Below are positions 10,102 to 19,347 of a DNA stretch of 64,000 nt, piece after piece (position 1 is the first letter of the stretch; the number at the start of each line of letters is the position of its first letter). Both the position numbers and the translations under genes were made by a program. The DNA comes from Caulobacter soli. Lineage in GTDB: Bacteria > Pseudomonadota > Alphaproteobacteria > Caulobacterales > Caulobacteraceae. Below the pieces are notes generated by a model. That model saw nothing but the letters and a program-made list of their open reading frames with translations, did not search any database and had not been told where the DNA came from. The stretch lies in NCBI RefSeq assembly GCF_011045195.1, contig NZ_CP049199.1, forward strand, positions 4,013,501 through 4,077,500. The letters run 5' to 3'.

Positions 10102-10877
10102 TGTCGTACGCCTTCCTCACGGTCGAGAAGATCGGCCGCATCACCACCGTCACCATCAACCGGCCCGACCGGCACAACGCGCTGAACGCCGAGGCCCAGG
10201 TCGAGCTGGCCCACGCCTTCGACGCTTTCGAGGCCGATGACGAGCAGTGGGTCGCCATCCTGACCGGTGCGGGCCCCAAGGCCTTCTGCGCGGGCCACGA
10301 CCTGATGTCGCCGATGCCGCAGAGCAGCGCCGACCTGCCGCCCTCAGGCTTTGGCGGGATCACCTCGCGCCTGGAGCTGACCAAGCCGGTGATCGCGGCC
10401 GTGAACGGCATCGCCATGGGCGGCGGTTTCGAGATCGCCCTGGCCTGCGACATCGTCGTGGCCGCCCAGAACGCCACCTTCGCCCTGCCCGAGGTCAAGG
10501 TCGGCCTGGCCGCCCTGGGCGGCGGCATCCTGCGCCTGCCGCGCGAGATCGGGCTGAAGCGCGCCATGGGGCTGATGCTGACCGGCCGCCGACTGACCGC
10601 CGCCGAAGGCCTGTCGCTGGGCTTCGTCAACGAGGTGGTCCAGAGCGACGCCCTGGCCGGCGCGATGCGCTGGGCCGAAGAGATCCTGGCCGCCAGCCCG
10701 ATGTCGGTGCGCGCCACCAAGCAGGCCGCTCTGCAAGGCCTGAGCGAACCGCTGGCCACGGCCCTGGAAGGCCAATGGTCCTATCCGGCCGTGCAGCGCA
10801 TGCTGAAGTCGGAGGACGCCGCCGAAGGCCCCGCCGCCTTCGCCGCCAAGCGCGCGCCGGAATGGAAGGGGCGATAG
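10101..10877 (+). CDS. Enoyl-CoA hydratase
   Basis: Crotonase of 258 residues, translationally coupled to the nitronate monooxygenase-type gene through TGATG. Seen are NRPDRHNALNAEAQ, the first oxyanion strand ILTGAGPKAFCAGHDL and the second NGIAMGGGFEIALACDIVV. The segment FALPEVKVGLAALGGGILRL carries the Glu usual in true hydratases. The C-terminal helices are complete (FAAKRAPEWKGR). It hydrates or isomerises an enoyl-CoA. It converges with the GST gene, 6 nt away, with no room for a separate terminator. Confidence 0.9.
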
Positions 10878-10883
10878 CGACCC

Positions 10884-11510
10884 CTAGGTCAGCTTCGGAG
10901 TCATCCCGGGATCGCCCTTGGCCATGGCGGCGCGATAGGCCGGTCGTTCGCCCACGCGCTGGAGGTAGGCCAGCAGGTTCGGACTGTCGGAGATGTCGCG
11001 CTCGACCGACAGGCGCATGGTGGTCAGGGGAAAGACCATCATGATGTCGGCCAGGGTGAACTGCGAGCCCGCGAACCAGGTCGCCTTTCCCAGATGCGCC
11101 TCGACCAGATCGAAGGCGATGTCGGCCCGCGACTTTCGCCCCGTCGCGCTGGGCGCCCCGAGCCGCGCCGCGATCACGTCCATCATCACCGCCGCCAGGA
11201 CCGAGGCGTTGGCGTAGTGGAACCAGAACAGATAGTCGGCGAAGTCAGGGTGTTCGGGCCCCAGGATCAGCCGGCCGTCGCCGTGACGCCGGGCGATGTA
11301 CTCGGCGATGGCCCCGGACTCCATCAGGACCAAGTCGCCATCCTGGATGATCGGCGCGGTGCCCACCGGGTGGAGCGCCTTGTAGGCCGGCGGCGCGGCG
11401 CCCGTCGGCTCGCGATCGTAGCGCACCAGATCGTAGGGAATCTCCAGCTCCTCGCAGAGCCAGACGATCCGCTCGGACTGGGACCTGCCCAGGTGATGGA
11501 CCTTCAGCAT
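10884..11510 (-). CDS. Glutathione S-transferase family protein
   Basis: GST of 208 residues. The N-terminal thioredoxin-like domain (about 1-80) shows HHLGRSQSERIVWLCEELEIPY, the cis-Pro turn PVGTAPIIQD, and MESGAIAEYIARR, which places the glutathione gamma-glutamyl contacts. The all-helical domain follows, with FTLADIMMVFPL in the usual N-capping position. The catalytic residue near the start is a Ser (GRSQSER), so it resembles Ser- or Cys-type bacterial GSTs. The following minus-strand gene block (reductase, ferredoxin) suggests detoxification or catabolic use. Confidence 0.88.
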   Translation of the reverse strand: MLKVHHLGRSQSERIVWLCEELEIPYDLVRYDREPTGAAPPAYKALHPVGTAPIIQDGDLVLMESGAIAEYIARRHGDGRLILGPEHPDFADYLFWFHYANASVLAAVMMDVIAARLGAPSATGRKSRADIAFDLVEAHLGKATWFAGSQFTLADIMMVFPLTTMRLSVERDISDSPNLLAYLQRVGERPAYRAAMAKGDPGMTPKLT

Positions 11511-11526
11511 GGCGGCTTCCTGTCGC

Positions 11527-12765
11527 TTAGCCGACCAGATCCTTGCCGACCAGATCCTTCAGCGGCGTCTCGGGGTCGGCCAGGCGCGCGGGATCGACCT
11601 TGGCGCCCTCGATCACCAGCTTGCGGCCCTGGACGTAGTCCTTGACCGCGTTGACGCAGTCGAGCGCGATGACCCGGCCGCCCTTCAGATAGAGGATCGA
11701 GAAGCTGCGGCTGGCCGTGTCGCCGCGCACCACGGTCTGGTCGAAGCCGATCGACAGCCCCACCGTCTGCAGCTTGATGTCGTACTGGTTGGACCAGAAC
11801 CAGGGCGTGGCGTCGTAGTCGGCTGGCGTTCCCAGGATCGCCTTGGCCGCCACCACCGCCTGGTCGTTGGCGTTCTGCACCGACTCCAGCCGCACCTGCG
11901 CGCCCTCGGCGTAGCGGTTGGCGTGGCGGGCGCAGTCGCCGATCGCGAAGACGTCCGGCAGGCTGGTGCGGCAATGGCTGTCGACCGCCAGGCCGTTGCC
12001 GCCCTCGGCGCCCGCCGCGACCAGCGGCTCGACCGCCGGGACGATGCCGATGCCGACGATCACCATCTGGGCGTCCAGCACCTCGCCGTCGGCCAGGCGC
12101 ACGCCGGTGACCTTGTCCTCGCCCAGCACGCGGTCCAGGCCCACGCCCAGCCGCACGTCGACGCCATGGGCGCGGTGCTCGGCCTCGATGAAGCGCGACA
12201 GGTCCTCGCCGGCCACCCGGGCCAGCACGCGATCCAGCGCCTCCAGCAGCACGACCTTCTTGCCGAACTTGGACAGCACGGCCGCGGCCTCCAGGCCGAT
12301 ATAGCCGCCGCCGATCACCACCGCGCGCTCGACATCCGGCAACTCGGCCATCATCCGGTCGGCGTCGGCGCGGGTGCGCACGGTGTGCACGCCCTTCAGG
12401 TGATGGGCGCCGGGCAGCTCGCGCGGCGCGCCGCCGGTGGCCCAGACCAAGTGCTTGTAGCCGATGACCTCGCCCGACGCCGTCGTCACGCTGTGCGCCG
12501 CGGCGTCGACCGACACCACCGTCGTGTCGAACTGGAAGCTGACTTCCCGCTCGGCCCAGAAGCTTTCCGGACGGATCAGCAGGCGCTCGAACGTCTTGTC
12601 GCCGGCCAGGTATTCCTTGGACAGCGGCGGGCGCTCGTAGGGCAGTTCCGGTTCGGCGCCGACCACCAGGATCCTGCCCTCGAACTTGCCCTGGCGCAGC
12701 GCGATCGCGCAGGCGGCTCCCGCGTGGCCCGCGCCGACAATCAAGACATCCGTATCGTTACGCAT
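11527..12765 (-). CDS. FAD/NAD(P)H ferredoxin (rubredoxin) reductase
   Basis: Two-dinucleotide-fold oxidoreductase of 412 residues. The FAD motif GAGHAG is at about residues 10-15, the ferredoxin-reductase loop [11 protein letters not shown] follows, the NAD motif is [16 protein letters not shown], and [11 protein letters not shown] closes the FAD site. This matches the BphA4/PuxA/rubredoxin-reductase group. It passes electrons from NAD(P)H to the small ferredoxin encoded 36 nt upstream and from there to an oxygenase. No P450 or Rieske oxygenase gene occurs in the window, so the terminal acceptor is elsewhere. Confidence 0.92.
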   Translation of the reverse strand: MRNDTDVLIVGAGHAGAACAIALRQGKFEGRILVVGAEPELPYERPPLSKEYLAGDKTFERLLIRPESFWAEREVSFQFDTTVVSVDAAAHSVTTASGEVIGYKHLVWATGGAPRELPGAHHLKGVHTVRTRADADRMMAELPDVERAVVIGGGYIGLEAAAVLSKFGKKVVLLEALDRVLARVAGEDLSRFIEAEHRAHGVDVRLGVGLDRVLGEDKVTGVRLADGEVLDAQMVIVGIGIVPAVEPLVAAGAEGGNGLAVDSHCRTSLPDVFAIGDCARHANRYAEGAQVRLESVQNANDQAVVAAKAILGTPADYDATPWFWSNQYDIKLQTVGLSIGFDQTVVRGDTASRSFSILYLKGGRVIALDCVNAVKDYVQGRKLVIEGAKVDPARLADPETPLKDLVGKDLVG

Positions 12766-12801
12766 TCGACGGTCCCATGGTCTTCGCCGGCGTCTGGCGC
12801 C

Positions 12802-13119
12802 TTAGTCTTCTTCGGCGATCTGCACCTTCAGGCCGTCCAGCGCGTCGCTGAACCGCAGCTGGCACGACAGGCGCGAGCGGTCGTCGCGGTGCGGCGAGCT
12901 GTCGAGCAGGTCGTTCTCGTCTTCCGTCATCTTCGGCAGCTGGTCGGCGAAGGCCGGATCGACATGGACGTGGCAGGTGGCGCAGCTGCAGCAGCCGCCG
13001 CACAGGGCCAGCAGCTCGTCGAAGCCCGCGTCGCGGATCAGCTCCATGACCGACATCCCGGCCTGGCCCTCGATCTCGCTTTCCACGCCTTCACGGGTCA
13101 CGACGATCAGCTTTGGCAC
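12802..13119 (-). CDS. [2Fe-2S] ferredoxin, adrenodoxin/putidaredoxin type
   Basis: Ferredoxin of 105 residues. I chose the GTG at 13119 ([11 protein letters not shown]) because GGAGAG precedes it and it gives the usual length; the frame extends 24 codons upstream without family sequence. The cluster ligands follow C-x5-C-x2-C in [15 protein letters not shown], with the fourth Cys in RLSCQLRF. An acidic patch ([11 protein letters not shown]) fits the partner-docking helix. The adjacent reductase gene makes this a class I electron-transfer pair for a P450 or similar oxygenase. Confidence 0.93.
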   Translation of the reverse strand: MPKLIVVTREGVESEIEGQAGMSVMELIRDAGFDELLALCGGCCSCATCHVHVDPAFADQLPKMTEDENDLLDSSPHRDDRSRLSCQLRFSDALDGLKVQIAEED

Positions 13120-13284
13120 GATGGAACTCTCCGAAATGAAGGCGGCCTCTGCGGGCCGTGAAAGCAGTACAAGCCTTGCCGAATGCACCAAGCCCGGCCC
13201 GCGAACAAGGCGACGAGGCCGGTTTCACGCCAGAACCGCCTTGCCGACGGTCAGATATCGCCGTGCCGTATAATCGCGCCGCGA

Positions 13285-13956
13285 TCAGACCCGGCCGGTG
13301 ACGGGCAGCAGCGCCCCGGTGACCGCCGACGCCTCCGGCGACAGCAGGAAGGCCACCACATTGGCCAGGGCCTGGGGCGTGACCCAGCGGTCGAACTCGG
13401 CGTCCGGCATGTCCTTCCGGTTGGCCTCGGTGTCGATGATGCTGGGCAGCACGGCGTTGACCCGCACGCCGGCGTCCTTCAGCTCCTCGGCCAGGGCCTC
13501 GGTCAGGCGCGCGACGCCGGCCTTGGAGGCGGCGTAGGCGCCCATGCCCATGGCCGCCTTGGTCGCGGCCGCCGCGCCGATATTGACGATCGAGCCCTTG
13601 GCGGCCAGCAGCAGCGGCGTCAGGGCGCGCGAGCTGACCAGGGTGGTCTTGACGTTCATCGCATAGAGCTTGTCCCAGGTGGCCAGGTCGCCGTCGCCGA
13701 TCGTCTCCCACCGGAAGCCGCCGGCGATGTTGACCAGGCCGTCCAGCCGGCCGAACCGCGACTCGATCTGGCCGGCGGCCGCCGTCATCGCCGCCTCGTC
13801 GGTCAGGTCGACGCCGCCGATCGCCAAGTCGGCGCCCTCGAACGGGCCTGGAGCAAGGTCGATCCCGACCACTTGCCATCCGGCTTGCTTGAGGACTTCG
13901 ACGGTCTTTCGGCCCAGCGCGCCCGCGGCGCCGGTGACCGCGACTGTGCGCGTCAT
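13285..13956 (-). CDS. SDR family oxidoreductase
   Basis: Short-chain dehydrogenase of 223 residues; the ATG at 13956 has AGGAG 6 nt upstream, while an ATG 21 nt earlier lacks a site. The cofactor motif is VTGAAGALG, the central strand is LVNIAGGF, and the catalytic segment is GAYAASKAG with Tyr and Lys present. The sequence SIVNIGAAAATKAA occupies the usual Ser position, where Gly/Ala replaces the expected Ser, so catalysis may be altered. Its substrate is unknown. It stands alone, 165 nt before the ferredoxin gene on the same strand. Confidence 0.83.
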   Translation of the reverse strand: MTRTVAVTGAAGALGRKTVEVLKQAGWQVVGIDLAPGPFEGADLAIGGVDLTDEAAMTAAAGQIESRFGRLDGLVNIAGGFRWETIGDGDLATWDKLYAMNVKTTLVSSRALTPLLLAAKGSIVNIGAAAATKAAMGMGAYAASKAGVARLTEALAEELKDAGVRVNAVLPSIIDTEANRKDMPDAEFDRWVTPQALANVVAFLLSPEASAVTGALLPVTGRV

Positions 13957-14204
13957 GTCTTGCTCCTGCTGTTCCATGTCGAGACCCTGGACGAACCTCG
14001 GCCCATATCCTTTCCGCGACGCTCAGGTCTGGGCCAAGCCCGAATATCGTCCGAACGTGAACCCGCAAATCTCATCGTCGCCGCGATGCCTTTGGCCAAG
14101 ACCGCCGCCGCTCTTGATACCCTCGGGTGAAATAATAGGAACAGAGACTAGCCCTTGGCCCTGCGGCGCCCAGCGCGACCGCCTGTTGAATATCGAGGAT
14201 GGCC

Positions 14205-14495
14205 ATGAAACCAGGAATGAAGCTTCTGAGCAGCGTCTGCGACACCGAGGTGATGGTGATCCGCGCCGGCGCCGGAACGGTCGAATGCGGCGGCTCGCCG
14301 ATGGTCGACAAACGCCCCGCCGAGCGCGGCGAGATCGATCCCGCCTTCGCCGCCGGCTCGCAGATCGGCAAGCGCTATGTCGACGCGGCCGGCACGGTCG
14401 AGTTCCTCTGCGTGAAGGCCGGCAAGGGGTCGATGTCGCTGGACGGCGTCGCGCTGCAGACCAAAGAAGCCAAGCCGCTACCCTCCTCCGACTGA
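14205..14495 (+). CDS. Small conserved-looking hypothetical protein beside an acyl-CoA ligase
   Basis: A soluble protein of 96 residues with no signal or membrane segment. Three in-frame ATGs (14199, 14205, 14217) lie close together; 14205 has GAGG at the best spacing. It carries Cys residues in SSVCDTEVMV, TVECGG and EFLCVKAGKG with several beta-prone segments. Composition and codon use are those of a real gene. I do not recognise the family. It ends 11 nt before the acyl-CoA ligase start, so a role linked to that enzyme or its CoA substrate is a reasonable guess only. Confidence 0.7.
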   Translation: MKPGMKLLSSVCDTEVMVIRAGAGTVECGGSPMVDKRPAERGEIDPAFAAGSQIGKRYVDAAGTVEFLCVKAGKGSMSLDGVALQTKEAKPLPSSD

Positions 14496-14506
14496 GTTTT
14501 CGCGTC

Positions 14507-15994
14507 ATGAACATCTCGCTGATCCTGCAGATGGCGGCCGACGCGGATCCCGACCGCATCGGTCTGGTCTGCGACGGACGACGCTGGTCCTACGCCGCGC
14601 TGCAACGCGCGGCCCTGGGCGCGGCGCGCGGCATCCGCGCCAGCGGCGCCAGCCACGTCGCCCTGCTGGACGAAAGCAGCGAGGCCGCGGCCATCGCCCT
14701 GTTCGGGGCCGCCATCGCTGGCGTGCCCTATGTGCCATTGAACTACCGCCTGGCCGATCCGGACCTGGCCGCCCTGCTGGGCCGCATCGCGCCGGCCTTC
14801 ATCATCGGCGACGTCGCGCGGGTCGAGCGCCTGAACCCTGGCGTCGGCCACGTGGTGCGCCCCCGCGCCGAGTTCGTCGCCCAGGCCGAGACGCAAGCCG
14901 ACGGGCCCGAACTCGAAGAGAGCGAAGAGACCGTCGCGGTCCAGCTGTTCACCAGCGGCACCACCGCCGCCCCCAAGGCCGCCGTGCTGCGCCACGCCAA
15001 CCTGCTGTCCTACATCCTGGGCACGGTCGAGTTCGCCTCGGCGCCGGAAGAGGACGCGGCCCTGGTCTGTGTGCCGCCCTACCACATCGCCGGCATCGCG
15101 GCCCTGCTCAGCTCGATCTACGCCCTGCGCCGCATCCTGCTGCTGCCCGCCTTCGATCCCGACGCCTGGCTCGACCTGGTGGCGGCCGAGGGCGCCAGCA
15201 ACGCGTTCGTCGTGCCGACCATGCTGTCGCGCATCATCGCGCGGATCGACGCGGGCGCCTCGGCCGATGTCGGCTCGTTGCGGGCCCTGGCCTATGGCGG
15301 CGGCCGCATGCCGCTGGAGCTGATCGAGCGCGCCCTGGACCTGTTCCCGGACTGCGGCTTCACCAACGCCTACGGCCTGACCGAAACCTCCTCGACCGTC
15401 GCCCTGCTGGGTCCGGACGAGCATCGCGCCGCCCACCGGGCCGCCGACGACACCGTGCGCGCCCGTCTGGCCTCGGTGGGCAAGCCGCTGCCGGCCATCG
15501 AGCTGGAAATCCGCGACGAGGACGGCAAGGTCCTTCCGACCGGCGAGCGCGGCGAGATCTATGTGCGCGGCGACCAGGTGTCGGGCGAGTACCGCGAGCG
15601 CAGCGCCTTGGACGCCGACGGCTGGTTCCCCACCCGCGACGCCGGCTGGCTGGACGCCGAGGGCTACCTGTTCCTGGCCGGCCGCGCCGACGACGTGATC
15701 GTGCGCGGTGGCGAGAACATCTCGCCCGGCGAGATCGAGGACGTGCTGCTGACCCATCCGGCCCTGGCCGACGCGGCGGCGGTGGCCGTGCCCTCGGTCG
15801 AGTGGGGCGAGACGGTCGGGGTCGCCCTGGCGGCGCGCGAAGGCCACGCCGCGCCCAGCGCCGACGAATTGCGCGTTCTGGTCCGCGAGCGCCTGCGCTC
15901 TTCCCGCGTGCCCGAGCACATCGTATTCGTCGACGCCCTGCCCTATAACGAAATGGGCAAGCTGCTGAGGCGCGAGGTACGCAAGCTCTTCTGA
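14507..15994 (+). CDS. Acyl-CoA ligase / AMP-forming synthetase
   Basis: ANL-superfamily adenylating enzyme of 495 residues starting at the ATG at 14507. It shows the AMP-binding P-loop LFTSGTTAAPKAAV, the A5 motif NAYGLTETSS, the A7/A8 hinge GWFPTRDAGWLDAEGYLFL and GRADDVIVRGGENISPGEIE, and the A10 lysine in NEMGKLLRR. It activates a carboxylic acid to its CoA thioester. The substrate is not readable from the sequence. The stop overlaps the likely start of the CoA-transferase gene (TCTGAA), so activation and CoA transfer are co-expressed. Confidence 0.92.
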   Translation: MNISLILQMAADADPDRIGLVCDGRRWSYAALQRAALGAARGIRASGASHVALLDESSEAAAIALFGAAIAGVPYVPLNYRLADPDLAALLGRIAPAFIIGDVARVERLNPGVGHVVRPRAEFVAQAETQADGPELEESEETVAVQLFTSGTTAAPKAAVLRHANLLSYILGTVEFASAPEEDAALVCVPPYHIAGIAALLSSIYALRRILLLPAFDPDAWLDLVAAEGASNAFVVPTMLSRIIARIDAGASADVGSLRALAYGGGRMPLELIERALDLFPDCGFTNAYGLTETSSTVALLGPDEHRAAHRAADDTVRARLASVGKPLPAIELEIRDEDGKVLPTGERGEIYVRGDQVSGEYRERSALDADGWFPTRDAGWLDAEGYLFLAGRADDVIVRGGENISPGEIEDVLLTHPALADAAAVAVPSVEWGETVGVALAAREGHAAPSADELRVLVRERLRSSRVPEHIVFVDALPYNEMGKLLRREVRKLF

Positions 15995-17187
15995 AACCCG
16001 GCGCTCTGGCCGCCCCCCCGATCCCGCTGACCGGCGTCGCGAACCTCTGGGTCGAGACGCTGGCGCGGGACATCGGCGGCGCGCGCCTCGCCGGGATCGA
16101 CGGCGCCACCCTGATCGGCGAGCGGGCGATGCTGGGCGGGTTCAAGATTCCGGGCGAGGTTTCGGCCGGTGGGGGATGCCGCCTCTACGCGGCGCGCGAC
16201 GGCGCGGTGGCGCTGAACCTGGCGCGGGCCAGCGACCGTGAGCTTTTGCCGGCGCTGTTCGAGACCGATACGCTGGACGCCAGCGATACGGACGCTATCG
16301 CGGCGCACATCGCCCAGCTCGACGCCGCCCCCCTGGTGGCGCGTGGCCGATTGATGGGCCTGGCCATCGCCGCCGAGCAGGAAGACAACGCGCCGGGTCC
16401 AGCTCGTGCGACACTGGTGGAGAGCGCTCCAGCGCCGCCGCCCACCCATCGCCCGAAAGTCCTGGATCTCTCCGCCCTGTGGGCCGGGCCGCTGGCCGGG
16501 CACCTGCTGTGGCTGGCCGGGGCCGAGGTGATCAAGGTCGAGAGCCGCACCCGTCCCGACGCCATGCGCGACGGCGACGACGCGCTGTTCGCCCGGCTCA
16601 ACCAGGGCAAGGCCAGCGTGGCGCTCGACTTCCGTTCGCCCGACGGCCGGCGCGCTCTGCTGGCCCTGATCGCCCGGGCCGACATCGTGATCGAGGCCGC
16701 GCGGCCCCGCGCCCTGGCGCAACTGGGGATCGACGCGAGCGAGCTGGTGCTGCGCAAGCCGGGGCAGGTCTGGGTGACCATCACCGGACATGGCGCCGAA
16801 GGTCCGACAGCGGATTGGATCGGGTTTGGCGACGACTGCGCGGTCGCGGGCGGGCTCAGCGCCGCGCTGCGGGACGCGAGCGGGCGAGGCGGCTTCGTCG
16901 GCGACGCCCTGGCCGATCCGCTGACGGGCGTCCAGACCGCCAAGGTCGCCTGGGAGGCCTGGCGCACGGGTCGGGGCGGTCGTTTCGGCCTGTCGATGCA
17001 CAGCGTGGCGGCGCGGGCCCTGGCCGAGGCGCGGGCCGCCGATCCGGTGGGCCTGACCGCCGAGCTCAAAGGCTGGAGCGACGCCGCCGGCAGCCCCTTC
17101 CCCGCCGTCCGCCGACGTGAGGCGCTCGCCCTCCCCGCCTGGGGTGCCGACACCGCTGCGTGCCTGGCGAACCTGCCGCCATGCTGA
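15991..17187 (+). CDS. CaiB/BaiF family CoA-transferase (class III), possible CTG start
   Basis: Class III CoA-transferase of up to 398 residues. The C-terminal half is clear: LDLSALWAGPLAGHLLWLAGAEVIKVES, NQGKASVALDF, LLALIARADIVIE and KPGQVWVTITGHG. The first usable ATG is at 16129, but the frame is open back to 15949, the codons from 15991 have strong G/C third positions, and the upstream peptide (IGERAMLGGF and before) looks like the family N-terminus. No ATG, GTG or TTG lies in that part; the CTG at 15991 overlaps the previous stop as CTGA. Either start is possible. It moves CoA between carboxylic acids. Confidence 0.82.
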   Translation: MKPGALAAPPIPLTGVANLWVETLARDIGGARLAGIDGATLIGERAMLGGFKIPGEVSAGGGCRLYAARDGAVALNLARASDRELLPALFETDTLDASDTDAIAAHIAQLDAAPLVARGRLMGLAIAAEQEDNAPGPARATLVESAPAPPPTHRPKVLDLSALWAGPLAGHLLWLAGAEVIKVESRTRPDAMRDGDDALFARLNQGKASVALDFRSPDGRRALLALIARADIVIEAARPRALAQLGIDASELVLRKPGQVWVTITGHGAEGPTADWIGFGDDCAVAGGLSAALRDASGRGGFVGDALADPLTGVQTAKVAWEAWRTGRGGRFGLSMHSVAARALAEARAADPVGLTAELKGWSDAAGSPFPAVRRREALALPAWGADTAACLANLPPC

Positions 17188-18578
17188 TCACCCGGGCGCA
17201 GCTGGAGGGCGGCGAGGTTGGCGACGTCCGGATCACGCGGGGGCAGGTGGCGTTGATCGGCGCGCTGACGCCGGAGCTTGGCGAGCGGGTGGTCGACGCG
17301 GCCGGCGGCCTGCTGCTGCCGGGCCTGCACGACCATCACATCCACGCCGCCGCCCTGGCCGCGTCCCTGACCTCGGTGCGCTGCGGCCCACCCGAGGTGG
17401 CCGACGCCGAGACCTTCGCCGACGCGCTGCGGGCGGCGCCCGGCGACGATTGGCTGCGCGGGACGGGCTATCACGAGAGCGTCGCCGGGATGCTCGACGC
17501 CCCGGCGCTGGATGCGATCATCGCCGACCGGCCCGTCCGGGTGCAGCATCGCGGGGGCCGGATGTGGTTCCTCAATTCGAGGGCGCTGGACCTCCTGCTG
17601 GCCGACCAAGCGCCGCCGCCCGGACTGCAACGCGAGGACGGCCGCTTCACCGGCCGCCTGTTCGACGAGGACGCCTGGATGAAGCGGACGCTGGGCGGTC
17701 GGCCGCCCGGCCTGGCGGCGGTGGGCGCGATCCTGGCGCGGGCCGGCGTTACCGGCCTGACCGACATGTCGCCCGCCAACGACGCGGTGATGGCCCGCCA
17801 CTTCGCCGCCCAGGGCGCCGACGGGTCGCTGCCCCAGCGCGTGCTGCTGGCCGGGCGGCTGGACCTGGCCGAAGCGGACATGACCCGCCTTGTCACCTTG
17901 GGTCCCGCCAAGCTGCACCTGCATGAGGCCGAACTGCCAGATTTCGACGAAGCCGTGGCCTTCATGCGGGACGCCCATGCGCGCGGTCGTGGCGTCGCCG
18001 TGCACTGCGCCACCGAGGTCGAGCTGGTGTTCACCCTGGCCGCCTTCGACGCGGCCGGCGTCCAGCCCGGCGACCGGATCGAGCACGCCTCGGTGGCTCC
18101 CGACACCGCCGTCGCCGAGATCGCCCGTCTGGGCCTGCCGGTCTGCAGCCAGCCGCATTTCATCGCCGAGCGCGGCGACATCTACCGCGCCGAAGTCGAA
18201 CCCGAGCTGCAGCCCCTGCTCTATCGCCTGGGCGCCTTCCGCGACGTGGGCGTGACCCTGGCGGGCGGTAGCGACGCCCCATTCGGGGGTCCCGATCCGT
18301 GGGCGGCGATGGCGGCGGCCGTGTCGCGACGCACCCGCGACGGCGCCCTGATCGGCGCGGCCGAGGCCCTGACGCCAGAAGAAGCGCTGGATCTCCATCT
18401 GCGCGCGCCCGAGGCGCTGGAGCGGCGGCGGCGGGTCGAGGTCGGCGCGCCGGCCGACCTGTGCCTGATCGACCGCCCCTGGGCGCGGGCTCGCCAGGCG
18501 CTAGAGGCGGTCCAGGTTCGCGCCGCCTGGGTCGATGGGCGGATGATCTTCGATGGCGTCGATCAGGCCCCAGCCTAA
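17181..18578 (+). CDS. Amidohydrolase family 3 metal-dependent hydrolase (YtcJ-like)
   Basis: Amidohydrolase of 465 residues starting at the ATG at 17181, which overlaps the CoA-transferase stop (ATGCTGA). The metal-binding HxH is His53/His55 in LHDHHIHAAAL. Later metal-site segments are KLHLHEAEL, AVHCATE, DRIEHASVAP and the Asp in GGSDAPFGGPDPW. The C-terminal small domain carries GAPADLCLIDRPW. It hydrolyses an amide, lactam or similar bond in the cytosol; the substrate is unknown. It is last in the ligase-transferase-hydrolase operon and its end overlaps the convergent crotonase gene by 78 nt. Confidence 0.88.
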   Translation: MLITRAQLEGGEVGDVRITRGQVALIGALTPELGERVVDAAGGLLLPGLHDHHIHAAALAASLTSVRCGPPEVADAETFADALRAAPGDDWLRGTGYHESVAGMLDAPALDAIIADRPVRVQHRGGRMWFLNSRALDLLLADQAPPPGLQREDGRFTGRLFDEDAWMKRTLGGRPPGLAAVGAILARAGVTGLTDMSPANDAVMARHFAAQGADGSLPQRVLLAGRLDLAEADMTRLVTLGPAKLHLHEAELPDFDEAVAFMRDAHARGRGVAVHCATEVELVFTLAAFDAAGVQPGDRIEHASVAPDTAVAEIARLGLPVCSQPHFIAERGDIYRAEVEPELQPLLYRLGAFRDVGVTLAGGSDAPFGGPDPWAAMAAAVSRRTRDGALIGAAEALTPEEALDLHLRAPEALERRRRVEVGAPADLCLIDRPWARARQALEAVQVRAAWVDGRMIFDGVDQAPA

Positions 18579-19331
18579 GGCCGTCGCGGCGTTGATCCGC
18601 CGGCCCGACAGCAACATCAGCGTCGCGCGGTGTCGTCCGATCCGCCGCGCCACCGACACGCAGCCGCCGGCCCCGGGGATCAGGCCCATGGCCAGCTCCG
18701 GCAGCTGGAACCAGGCCGAGGGCGAGGCGGTCACCCGCCCCGCGAACGCCGCGATCTCCAGCCCCGCTCCGACGCAGGCGCCTTGAACGTGAACGTCGAA
18801 GATCTCGGCGCGGCGCGACAGCGGGCGAGCGGGCAGCGTCTGCATCCGGATCGCGTGCGCCACGGCCGGATCGCGGGTGGTCCCGAACTCGTCGAGATCG
18901 CCGCCGATGCTGAAGCTGGGGCCGACCGAGCGCAGCTCGACCCGTGTGATGTCCGGATCGCTGGCCGCCACGGTGAAGGCTTCGTGGAGCCCGTCGCGCA
19001 TCGTCCGGTCGATCGCGTTGCGCGCCCAGGGGCGGTCCAGCACGATCCGCAACACGGCGTCGTCGCGGCTGATCAAGACGCGGCCGGGCGGAGACGGCTT
19101 GGGCTCACGCCCCGCCAACCAGGCGGCGTGTTCGGCGCCGACCTGCAGCGCACCGTAGGCTAAGGACTCCCGCGTCAAAGCCTCTTCGACGTCGACGCCT
19201 TCCAGGTCGAGCAGCAATCGGACCGCGACGGCGGCGGCGTTCGGATGGGCGAGAACCTGCCGCACCAGACCCTCCGCCGTGAACGGCGGCTCGATCTCGA
19301 TGTCGGTCAGCAGGTCGCCAAGATCCATCAC
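18501..19331 (-). CDS. Enoyl-CoA hydratase/isomerase-like protein with N-terminal extension
   Basis: A 276-residue protein starting at the GTG at 19331 or the next-codon ATG at 19328. About 85 residues precede the crotonase core, which begins at VLRIVLDRPWARNAID. The core has SVGPSFSIGGDLDEF, VQGACVGAGLEIAAF and LPELAMGLIPGAGG. The C-terminal helical region seems shortened, ending soon after LGWGLIDAIED. A longer N-terminus with a clipped C-terminus is unusual for the family. It is 16 nt downstream of the aldehyde dehydrogenase gene and overlaps the convergent amidohydrolase gene by 78 nt. Confidence 0.82.
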   Translation of the reverse strand: MMDLGDLLTDIEIEPPFTAEGLVRQVLAHPNAAAVAVRLLLDLEGVDVEEALTRESLAYGALQVGAEHAAWLAGREPKPSPPGRVLISRDDAVLRIVLDRPWARNAIDRTMRDGLHEAFTVAASDPDITRVELRSVGPSFSIGGDLDEFGTTRDPAVAHAIRMQTLPARPLSRRAEIFDVHVQGACVGAGLEIAAFAGRVTASPSAWFQLPELAMGLIPGAGGCVSVARRIGRHRATLMLLSGRRINAATALGWGLIDAIEDHPPIDPGGANLDRL

Positions 19332-19347
19332 GCCGCCCTTCAGGCGG

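Noticed and set aside
11509..13161. 550-codon plus-strand frame opposite the reductase and ferredoxin genes
   Set aside because: It is a shadow of two clearly recognised genes on the other strand, with low-complexity sequence.
13267..13272. TATAAT on the plus strand as a -10 box
   Set aside because: There is no matching -35 box at 16-18 nt and it would drive antisense transcription into the SDR gene.
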